A stretch of DNA of 64,000 nucleotides from Xiphias gladius (Eukaryota; Chordata; Actinopteri; Istiophoriformes; Xiphiidae), in the NCBI RefSeq assembly GCF_016859285.1, contig NC_053417.1, positions 10,367,206 to 10,431,205 of the forward strand, written 5' to 3'. A program made the position numbers and the translations under genes. Shown here in pieces: positions 12,032-30,100 of this stretch. Under the pieces are notes generated by a model. It had not been told where the DNA came from, searched no databases, and saw nothing but the letters and a program-made list of their open reading frames with translations. Numbering within the stretch: position 1 is the first letter of the stretch; the number at the start of each line of letters is the position of its first letter.

Positions 12032-15000
12032 TTAGCTCCTGTACTCATCACCGCAGTCCCCGATGAGTGCCATGAGGTCCCTGGAGCAACGTGTCACTGT
12101 TTCGATGGCGGCGAGATCTTCTGCTGTGAGCTTCAGGTCAGGGCTGCAGCTACGCAGACTGTCGCTGACGTGCTGCCCCGCCCCTGCAACGCCTAACCGA
12201 CAGCCCACAATGACCCCGCCCACCGCAGGGCGGTCCAGCACGTAACGCGTCGCCACGCTGGCCAGTGAGCAATCGTGTCTCTTGGCGACGGTCTCCAAGG
12301 TGACCAGGAGGTCCTGGAAAAGGCTCCAGCCACCCCAAGTGTCGATCATGTTTTTGTACTTGGAGAGGGAGGCTGTGTAGAGTTCCGCCCTAGAGTTAGG
12401 CTCCGCTTTCCCCAGATAACGCTCCGAGAGCAGACCACCAGCTGAGAGAGGACAGTGATTGAAGAAAAAGAGTGGAAAGAGCGATGGAGGAGAGAAGGGG
12501 GCGAAAGAGTGTAAGGAGTCAGGGAGGATAAAAAGACGGCAAGAGGAGGAATACAGGACGGCGTGAAAGGAGAAGTGGGAGGATGAGGTGGCAGGAATAT
12601 AAGGGAATGGAGGTAGAAAAGGTAGAGAGAAAAAACAAGAAAGGGAGGGAAGAGGCAATGGAAAATAAGTAGGCAGAGACGGAGACCAGTGAGGTTAGGA
12701 GGAAGATGGGATGTGGAGAAAGAGGGAGAGGAAGGAGTAAAGATGACAGAGGGGGAGGGCAGAGGAGAGAGGATGTGTCAACGTGTCGACTGACTCCATC
12801 TTAGAAATCCACCATTTTACATCTTTACGCCATAAGGGTAAATGTGATGCTTACGTCATTAAACATGCCTTCATCTTTGTATCTGCTCTTTTGGAGTGAT
12901 ATCCATGTGATCACTAACGCAAATTATAAAACTGTAATTTCTATAATCTGTTGTATCTCACCCAGAGTGCCATAAGTCAGGAGCTGAATGTCGTTGGCCA
13001 GACAGAACTGCTCCATCTTCACTGCAGGTCGCTGGTCAATCACAGAATACTGAACCTACAAGGACAGCCACATTAAAAACATGGTTAGGAGGGGAGAAAA
13101 ATCAAGAGTCTGATGAAGTAGTGTACTAACATGAAGAAGGAAGTGTTACCTGGTTGCTGGAGATGCGGATGCCTCTGTTGGTGATCTCCTCCAGTCTCTG
13201 TGTGTCAAAGTTAGTGAGGGCAAGCTCACCTGAGGAAAAAGAAGGAAACAGGTGGGACCTTGAAGTCTTCTCAGAATAAAAATACAGTTCCTGGATCACA
13301 GGACAGGACCACAATAAACAGTCAACTTTTCTATTTTGGACACTGCATTATTTGTGGACTGAATCCGTCTACAGTCTGTGTGTGACCAGCATCAAAGCCT
13401 GACCAATAATCTAATTTAGTTATTGTGAAGAAATAAATCCAAACGTATGTACAGTAAAACAATAGCACACTTCAAGCGTGTAAAATAATTCAAATAAAAT
13501 TCAACATGAAGGTTCATTCTTGACCGTGGGAACAGCAGCTGGACAAAAAATAAATAGTCAACATTGAGTCCACTGACTTGCCGTTTCTGAAGCTTTAAAC
13601 TACATCTCATGGCCTTTCTCAGCGCACGGATGAGCTGTAGTTGAAATGTGTTTGAAAGCGTTGGAAAACCAGAGTAAGTGGACCTAGTGTTGAGATCAAT
13701 AAAGACTCCATCAGCTGGTGAGGACCGTGAAAACACATTTGGAAAATCTGGAAAAAGGTAGTAAAGGGACCTTGATTTAAGCTTATTTTGTCAAATTACT
13801 ATTTCTGAGGTCAATAAAGAACTTTCAAACTCAACTAAAACATATATATATTGCAACTACCCATATACACCAGTACTGATAAGTCTGAGATAAGCTAATA
13901 TTTATGTGTGTGTATATGATTACTGCTTATACATTAAACATAAACTGGTCAGTGAAGTGTCCACGTGTGTTGACTTTTTTTTTGTCTCTTACTCTTATGT
14001 TTATACGTACATGTTTACAGCATGTATTGTGTATTGCACTGTACATACGTATGACTCCCTCCTGCTGCAGATCGGACAGGTGTCCCAGCGCATCCAGGTA
14101 TCTCTTGTCTCTATAGTCCCACCAGTGGAACTGAACACAGTCCAGACTGTCCACCTGCATACGGCTCATGGAGCGCTGCAGCGCCTTCTCCACCACCTGC
14201 ACACACAGAGACACTTCAGCGCGTGTTTCTGCTTTGAACATTAAAACTAACCTGGGTCCCTTAAAAACAAAATCATGAAAGCCATTTAATGCACATGGTT
14301 TCAGAAATCTCTCTGCGTACATCAACACAAACATAGAATGCCTGACACTACCATATGCATACATTTTTTGTGTTTAACTGCAAATCTGACAAACTAAATA
14401 ATTTAACATAAAAAAACATCTTTTTTTACTGTTGATTTATAGTCATACTTTAGATACAAATAAATCGGGTAGAGTGTTCGCAGTTGCAAAATATTGAATA
14501 GGCACCGTTTTTTCAGAACAATCACACCTTAGTACACTTGAAACCAAAAATAATATCACTTGTGATGTGAAATCTAAAGTTATATGAATTGTTTTCACAG
14601 TAAAGATCTCAGAACACAGAGGACCTAGAGGGAATAATTTAAGTGGACTCAACACAAAGAGAGGTGTCAAATTTATTCTGAAGCTTTTCTTTTGTTAAGT
14701 AGACCGGTAAAGGTAATTAATAATGCCCTGGTTCTTTATAAAGACACACATTGCCCTCTGGTGGATACAACTATTCTCACTGTTAAAAACGTGGCAGCTA
14801 GTGTGAGAGTGTCATGCTTGTCTTAACTCATTTGTCAGAGGCTCACCTTGCGGTCCATTGGTCCTGGTCTGGGCACATATTTGGTCAGACTCTGTAGAGC
14901 TGGGATGGCATTCCCAGAGGATTTGGACTTCAGCTATAGATCAGACAAAGAGTTACAGAAATTACAATCAGAAATTAATAAACATTTGAATTGTGCTATG

Positions 15001-17101
15001 TCTGGTTTCTGTAGCTTGCACATAACCTATTCTTAACTAGTAATATTGTGACCAATATCTTGCAGATTATCAAATACTGTACGATAGTCTTTTACAGTTT
15101 TGTAGTGCAGCCAAAAATGCTGTGATGTAAATTATCTAAAGAGATGTGGCGTTAAGAAGTTTACGTTGATTAGCTTGTTCTACCGGTGACAAAAAGCCTA
15201 GAAAGCATGTGTAACGACATAAATAGGAGACAGAAAGAAAAGCTGGCTGGATGAGAGAAGAGCTCTCTGTCTCTCTGCACGTTATTCCAGGTGAATGGGT
15301 GAGATCACGGTCGATATCATTAGACTGTCACAACACATCAGCCACAAAAACTCTGATCTGAGCCGCACTGGGGCCTTTGTGTGTGTTTCTGTGCGTGTGT
15401 GTATAAGAGAAAAGCAGAGAAAGCATTGGCTATTTCTACTCATGCTTATATGAATGCGTGTGTGCGCGCCTGCGTGCGCGTGTATGTGTGGAGCGTGAGA
15501 GCATTTCTTAATGTGTGTGTGTGTGTGTTGAGAGCATCTGCTGCTCTGTGGCGAACACAGACCCTCAATGGACGGAGCCAGCAGGAACTGTTTGTATGGT
15601 ATAACAACACACTGCAGCTAGATTATTTTGTATTTGCATCATGTAATATAGACAGGTTATTAGTTTTTATTAGTTTTCTTTGGTTCTCTCTCTTTGTGTC
15701 CTGCTTTCTTTCCGTCCCTTTCTGGTAAATGTCACACGCAAAACAGTGTGGAGCACCAACATCTGTCTACTACAGTGCATCAGCCCCCTCTTGTGTTTGA
15801 GGCGGCTGAGTCAGGCAAAAAAAAAACCATTATCAGGCGAGATGTAGCTTCACCACACCTTCACTGTGTTGAATGACTGATAGCAGGCCAGTTACACTTC
15901 AATATGTGATGTTACACTTCATTCAAAATTATGTTTCTTTAATTTGGTAAAAATGTATACCTCCAAACTGTGTATTACAAATGTTTATTCTCCTATTTAT
16001 TCATTTATTAGGTTTTACAAGGATTCTTAACATCGCAGTAATACGAGTTTTAGTCCTCACCCCACAGTGGTATCTCATAGTATCATGTAGTGAGAAGTCT
16101 GAAACTGACCAAGAAAGCAGGTGCAACTGTGTGCGTATGTGAGCAAAGTAAGTGCTTATCGTATCTCCTTTATTCATAAAGGTTTCTGTCTTGAAATGTG
16201 TGTGCGAGCGTGTGTGTGTACCTGGCTGTTGAACTGTCCGAATATTTCTTCTGCAGGCCCATAAATGTCTGCCATGTCGAATGTGGTCAGACCTGCCTCT
16301 ACGTAGGCCCGCATGGCCTCAACTGGGGAGACAGGATGCGGCACGCAGTTAGAGAGGGAGCCCGAGTACAAACAGTGCCTAAAACAGCGGGTACGCCGGA
16401 GCCTGCGCCACTGACATGGAAAGCATTTTTCCATCTGCATGTAAAGATACTACCCTGAGACCGTGGAAACTTTTTCCGTCTTTGTTGTAGTATATGCCGC
16501 AGCTTTACTGCAAAGCCCTTGTACATTGGCTACTGAGGTTAAAGGGTATATGTAGCTTGTCTCTCTTCACCGCAGGGAAACTGCTGTCGTTGTGTAGAAA
16601 CGGTTTTCACCATGGCCCTGGTCTACTTTTTTTCCTGATTTTCCATAACCTTAGACTGTATTTCCTCCCTGTGTTTTGTTTTTTTTAAAACGGCGTTCTC
16701 TCACCCGGTACACCACGGTGTGACACGGGTATAAAATCTCATCTGGCAAAGACTTATTACGTCTGATAAAGACGACATTATTAAGTATATCTGAAAGATG
16801 TGTACAGGGCATGTTTTCTGCTCCAAGCCAGTGCTCCCGCTGTGAACGCCACAGAGTTCCGTTTGTCCGGAATGTTTCCATGACCTACGGGTTCAGGTTC
16901 ACCTGCTCTGGCCTTATCCACCGCCCCGTGAGCCCCGGACACCTGCCACATCCCGTTCAGGACCCGACAGATCTCCAGACCTCCGGACAGTCTCACTTTA
17001 GGCACCGGGGACATCCTGCTGCCAAAGCCGGGGACGGGGGGGCGTCCTGCAGGTTTGAACTTTCTCTCTTGGTAAATACACAGAGAAGGACCCGTGTTCA
17101 T
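12032..17101 (-). CDS. Aldo/keto reductase family oxidoreductase (7 exons)
   Basis: Predicted NAD(P)H-dependent reductase with an (alpha/beta)8 barrel; substrate unknown. Exons in coding order: 17101-16903, 16322-16222, 14933-14847, 14196-14049, 13229-13150, 13055-12962 and 12441-12032 (stop at 12032). All junctions are GT-AG with matching phases, giving 372 aa from the ATG at 17101, or 343 aa from the ATG at 17014, which sits closer to the barrel start ([18 protein letters not shown]). The four conserved AKR active-site residues are visible: Asp and Tyr in [13 protein letters not shown], Lys in LTKYVP and His in [11 protein letters not shown]. The strand motif [13 protein letters not shown] is typical of the superfamily. 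It belongs to the broad bacterial/plant-like branch rather than the classical aldose reductases. I know of no characterised vertebrate member to name it after. Confidence 0.88.
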
Positions 17102-17638
17102 ATTTTTACTTTATAAAATCAACATTAAAATTAGCTAAATAAAAAAAAAATTACTCACTTTGCGTTTCCCTACAGGTTTTGCTCGAACCAGCAGCCGCAG
17201 ACCAAGCGACAAATTAACGTCTCAGTAGAACATTATTCAACAGTTACAAAAGACTTTTCGTAACGTTACAAAAGCCACGAGTGTTTCAGCCAATGGCAGT
17301 CTCTGTTTGGCCGGAAGTAAACTCCTTCTCCAGCAGGCTGGCTGCTGGTTACCTGCCCCCTACTGGACAACACCTGTCACTTCTCTGGAGAAACAACAAC
17401 AAACACCTGAACCTCGTCATGAAAAAAAAAAAAAAAAAAAAAAAATGTAAGGAGAGAAACTAAGAGCTTTAAAGCGCATCTAAAAATGATCAGGCACAGA
17501 CCCGTGATACAGTAAAAAATAATCTTTACTTTTCAGTTACATTCCCCTCATCTGTCTATTGGAAATTAATAGAAACCTTTTACAGACAATCCCTCCAGAC
17601 AACATGATGTAGAAGTCCTATATTTTAGTTTCTTATCA
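17102..17638. other. Short gap between the aldo/keto reductase 5' end and the nsun5 stop
   Basis: About 540 bp containing an A-rich run (about 17420-17445) and a moderately GC-rich part (17160-17350). The latter may hold the promoter of the minus-strand aldo/keto reductase gene. No coding sequence seen. Confidence 0.5.
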
Positions 17639-24179
<6,541 letters not shown>

Positions 24180-27100
24180 TCAGTGTTTAGGGACCCCACT
24201 GTGCTTTTTAACAGTCTTTGCCTTTAAAGAGTTTTTATATAGAAGCAGTCTCTCTGTGGTGTGAGGTGGTAGGCGGTTCCTTTTGGCTCTTACAATGCAT
24301 GCTGCCATTGGAAAAAGCCGGTCGAAGCCCCCTGAGGTGGCTGGTACTGCCAGTAGCGTCTTGGCAATGCCCTGGAGCACGGGGAACCGAGTAGCAGATT
24401 TCCAGTAGAGCACGCTGGAGTTGGTCTCCCACAGTGGTTCGGCCAGGTACACATCAAGCTCTGACATCTTCAAGGTCTTTGCAGGCGGTTGGAGGAAGTT
24501 GAAGATGGACTTGCGCTTGAGGTCATTTCCACTGCCTACGTCACAGTTGTTCTCGTCTGAGCTGGCACCAGATGCCTCCATTAGCGTGTTGGCTTGGCTC
24601 TCCTCTTCGCCATCCTGCTCCTTTTTCAACTCCTTGTTTGTCTGGTCTTTATCTGCTTCCTCAGAAGGAGGTGGTGAGGCCTCCATGCTTTCTAATGTGG
24701 CTTCCACGATGGTACGAGCCTGATTCTTTGACGGAGGAGTTAGGAAACCTGTCTGGTCCTCTAGTTTGGCATCAGAAAACGGCTAGAAAAAGAATGTTCA
24801 AGACAGGGTGAGAGTTATGATTCTGAGTGAAGGTATGACTCCATATAAACAGAGGTGAGTATAAACACAGAGCTCAATATAGAGCTCTACATAAATAAAT
24901 ATAAAATCAGTACAAGATGCCATCTTGCAATTTTGCATCCCACCTTTGAAGTTTTCAGTTCATCAGCTCTGTGGATGCAAAATGGTAAAGCATGACAGAA
25001 GGGGCAGGCTTCTGTCCTAATTCAGTACCTGCATTTTGATCCTGGGGTCAAGCACAGCAGCTAGTATCATGTCCTTCTGGTGAATCAGGGATTGGAAGTG
25101 TGTGTGGAGGCCTGTGCGCAGGGCCTTGTTGAAGTGGGTGTAGTTGGTGACACGGCTCTCCAGGGTCTTATCAAGGCCAATGAGGGAGGGTATGATGAAA
25201 GAGATGGTAACACCATGTCCTTGCAGGACCTGGGTTAGAAGAGGCAAAAAAGGAAATGTTCTCACATAATCTTCTACAAACAATACTCATACTACAACTA
25301 CTGTGATTCCATACATGTATGCAATATGTTAAGGGGTTCACAAAGAAAAAGATGTGTCTAATCCTTGAATCCTTGAATGTACAACTGACAAATTTAGACA
25401 CAAGTGCGTCAACTATTGGATTTATCATAATGTATGTTTGTTTTTAATTTTCATTGAATAAAAAAAAACAAAAAAAAAAACATTCTTACTACATCCATAA
25501 GTTCTCATTAACTTTGTCTTTTACCTGCAAGGCCTCTTCAAAGGGCTCAAGGAGACTCAGGATGTCAGTCACTTGCTCCCTCCTGACCATGACCAGAGGT
25601 GGGGCACTGGCTGTGTCGTTAGCCTCTATGCGGGCCTGGGCAAGGAGCGCCATGATGGTGCTCCAGGCAGATTCCTGCACCATACGGCGTAAAGACAGCA
25701 TCATTGAGTTCCAGCGACAATTACTAGAAGAAGGGCACAGAGACACGTTGCACTCCTTCAACAAAACCTAAACAAACAACAACAAAAGAAAGAGACACAA
25801 AATGGTCATGTTAAAACAATTCAGGAAAGAGACGAAAAGTCTCAAAAATCATGATGAAAAATACCCATCACAGGAAATAAACTGGCAAAGAAAAACAGCG
25901 GTGACACCAACACTAAATGAGACTTAACGAATTATTTAAAAATTTGGTACAACACACTAAAACTTCCAAAAAAAATAAAAAATTTTTGGAAGTATTTGAA
26001 CCTGCAGCTCTAACAGTATCAACAAAGAAAAAACCTTTTTACATTACAAACAACAGAACTAGTACTTTGTTTTATCTCCATACACACACACAAAAAAAAG
26101 AGCACATCTCTCTCAGGTCATGTGCAAGCTTTTTTCATGAAACACTGACCAAACCTTGCTGTTTCAGGACACTGTAAACTTAATCAAAATAAGACACCTT
26201 GCCACTGCTGCCTCATCTTTGGAGGTAAAATTTATAAATATGTGACAGAAAAACAGACTTGCTGACCTGGAGTATTTGCCTTTCCAGAAGAGTATAATCC
26301 AGAGTAAAATAAAATTGAAAATGTTATTTTGTGGCCCAATCCCAATTCCGACCCCTTGGCCCTTCCCCTAGTGTTTTGGAGTGCCCTCGACTGGGTAGTG
26401 GCCCTTCAAAACGGAGCAACAAGGGGGTAGCGGGTTGAAATCTTTACTTAGGAAATGGGAAACGTTTCGTTACTCGTTTTGCAAAGAATTCTGGGAATTT
26501 TCTTCAACAACTCCGTTTGGATTCTGAGAAGTGAAAACGCTCCATTTGGAGGACTTAAAAAAAAACAACAACAAAAAACGGAGGGTTAGGGCATAGTGGT
26601 GGGGCCATGGGGGGGAACTGGAATTGGACCTTAATCTATTTGTCTGTCTCTCCTACCTCACTCCAGTAGGCGCTGCTCCTGAAGAAAGCCACCACGTTGT
26701 GGACCTGTGAGAGCAGGTTCTCCACTACCCTGGAATTCTTCAGTGCCTCCTTGATCACCAGCTGCAGTGTTTTGGCCACACAGGTGGTCCTGTTCCCAAT
26801 CTGTAGCTCTGAAAAGGGGGACTCTGTTTCTGACATCTGGTCTGACAAAAATGCCACTATCTCATCTCCATCTGGTTCTCCCCTGTTGGATGAGCACATG
26901 ATCTTGTAGTCGCAGAACAAGTTGTTTCCGGCCAGGGTTTCTTTCGCCTGATTGGCGAGTACGTAGCCAATGCTGTGAGGAAATATGCCGTAGCTCAGCA
27001 GCACACCTTCAAGCTCGCTGGCCACTGCGGTGCTGAGGTTTTTGTGGCTGACGTGACGGAAAGCCACAATGGGACGACAGATCTGCCAAGAATCACTGAC

Positions 27101-30100
27101 AAAGTGGAGCTGCGCAACGACGATGGGCTCCTCCACTTGTTGGGATTGATCTCCAGCCCAGAGGTCAAAGGTGACATGAATGGCACTTTCACCATCTTTG
27201 GTTCTGGCAAGGCAGGCTTTAAGGTCACGGATGAGCTGAGGCTTAATGGTTCTCTCCACATTGTCATAGAGCTGCAGGCCCATGGCACGCTGGGATAGCT
27301 TGTTGTATTCAGGGCTAATGATACTCATGAAAGACCTGAAGCCTGTGCCTTCTACAAAACTGTGGGAACAAAGATACATTGGCATTATAAATTTTAATGG
27401 GGTGTGTTTGATTGTGTGATCTAGGCTGGTGATTGGATTTCTATCTTAACATGTGGTAGACATACAGGTAACTAGCCTTTCTGCTTCAGGAGGAGGCGTA
27501 TGTGTTGAGCACAGTAATTCAATAAAACACACAAAGGTTGAAAGACCAGCAAGACATATGTTATCGTTCAGGGAACACAGACTCATGAGAGCATGTCTCT
27601 AAATTACATATTACAAACTTAGGTAGTTTAGCAACTTCTGACAACAACCTCACATGGACACATTAACGGCCATTAGCACTAAAAGTCACCTGAGTGGTAG
27701 CATGTCTTCAGCGATCATCCTCAATGCCGCATCAGCAAACTTTTTCTGGTCCACCGGCACGACTGCTGGTGGAGCCCCTGAGCTGGAACTAGGACTGGAA
27801 CTCGAACTGGGGGGCAAGGAGGGACTCGGAGAGGATAACTCTCCCCTCGATGCCAAAGTCTGTGGAGATGGAACAGGCGTTTTCTGCTTGGTTCTCTGAC
27901 ACTCTTTCTGTTTCTTCTCTTTCTTTTGTCTGACCTGCAGAAAAGCAATAAGTAGGAGAGTGAAACCAAGCTTTTCACATGGGAACATTTAGATTTTTTT
28001 AAATAAAAATCATGCATACAAAACCACCTATTAAGTTTATCAGGAAAATTAAAAAAACAAAAAAAACAATCTATATTAAGCTTACCACTTCAGGAGTTAC
28101 TGGTTCAGTGTCTAATACAACGTCACACTTGAAGTCCACCTGTAATACAACATATGATGTAAATCCAGAATAGTGTTGGTGCTGCAATATATTATAAATA
28201 ACACTAGAAGTTTTATTTTTCTTTCATACAGAGTCTGATTAGCAAGCCTCAAAATAATCAATGTACTGATAATGATATTAGTATAATAGAACTGTACTGC
28301 ACTTTATTAAGAACACCACACTAATACTAGGTATGGCCACCCTTTGCTGTAAAACAGTCTCAACTCTCGTGGATTCCACGAGATGTTGGAAACCTTCCTT
28401 TGAAATTCTGGTCCATGTTGACATGATTGCATCACATAATTTCTGCCGATTTGTCAGCTGCACATTTATGCTGCAGATCTCACGTTCTACCACACCCCAA
28501 AGGTGCTCTACTGGATTCAGATCTGGAGATCAGGGAGGCCATTGAGGTATACTGAACTCATTGTCTTGCTCATGTAACCAGTTTGGGACTTTGCTTTGTG
28601 ACATGGTGCATTATCATGCTGGAAGTAGCCATTAGAAGGTAAACTGTGGCCATAAAGGGATGCTAATAGTCAGTAACAATACTCAGGCTGTGGTATTCAG
28701 ACAATGACTTATTGGTGTTAAGGGACCCAAGAAAACCAAGAAAACATCCCTACACCAGCGTGGACTGTTGATACAAGACAGATTGGGTCCATTGATTCAT
28801 TCTGTTAATGTCAAATTCTGATCCTATCATTTGCGTGCCTCAGCAGAAATCAAGATTCACCAGACCAGGCTACATATTTCCAGTCTTCAACTGTCCACTT
28901 TTGATGAGCCTCTGTTCACTGCAGCCTCAGATTTCTGTTCTTGGCTGACTGTAGTGGAACCCAACGTGGTCTTCTGCTGTTGTAGCCCATCTGCCTCAAG
29001 GTTTGACGTGTTGTGCATTCTGGGATGCTTTTCCACTCACAGTTGTAAAGAGTGGTGATCTGAGTTACTGTAGCCTTTCTGTCAGCTCCAACCAGTCTGG
29101 CCATTCCCCTCTGACCACTCTTAGCAACAAGGTCTTTCCATCAACAGAAATGACACTCACTGAATGTTTTTTGTACCCTTCTGAGTACAGTCTACATACT
29201 GTCGTGTGTGAAAATCCCAGGAGATCAGTAGTTTCAGAAACACTCTATCCAGCCCGTCTGACACCAACAATCCTGCCACGGTTCACTTTCTCCATTCTAA
29301 TGTTTGATGTGAACATTAACTGATGCTCCTGACTTGTATCTGCGTGATCTAATGCATTGCACTGCTGACACATGATTGGCTGATTGTATAATTGAATGAA
29401 TAAGCAGGTGTAACGGTGTTCCTAATAAATTGTTTGATTAGTGAATTTACATTTTTCAAACTGTAACCAACAAATATTTTACCAGCTACGTCCCAATGAT
29501 ATTTAATCAACTAAAATGGTGGAAATCAGTAGAAAACTGAAAACAAGGATCCGTACACAATGTGTGCTAAATTCAACTAAAGTTCACTACTGTACCTCTC
29601 CTTCCACAAACTGTTGAATATCAAGGGAAATGCTGTCAGCGTTGTCTTTGTAAAAGCCCAGCTCCGCTTTACGTTTGATGGTAGAGTTCCAGTGATTCTT
29701 CACAGAGTTGTCTGTCCTTCAAGAGGAATTGAAAATGTACATTAAAGTCTCTGTGTCATCCCTGGTTACAAAAGACTTATTTTAAGAGTAACAACAAAAT
29801 AATGCACGTGACTGCCCATCATCTACATTTTTAAATTTCAACAAATCAATCACCGCTAACTGACTCACCTTCCAGGGAGCAGCTTGGCGATCTCAGCCCA
29901 CCGGTTTCCCAGAATGGTGTGGGCTTTGTAGATGATGAGGTCTTCTTCGTCGGTCCAGGAGCTTTTTTTGACCAGTGGGTCAAGGTGGTTGTGCCAGCGC
30001 TCACGACACTGTTTCCCAAGCCGTCCTTTCAAGTGCCTGGCAATCAAAGTCCAGTGTCTGGTGCCGTACTTGCCCACCAGCTCTACTATCTGTCCAGAAC

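Noticed and set aside
12442-12658. N-terminal extension of the last aldo/keto reductase exon ORF
   Set aside because: Intron read-through; the acceptor at 12442-12443 gives the conserved continuation from exon 6.
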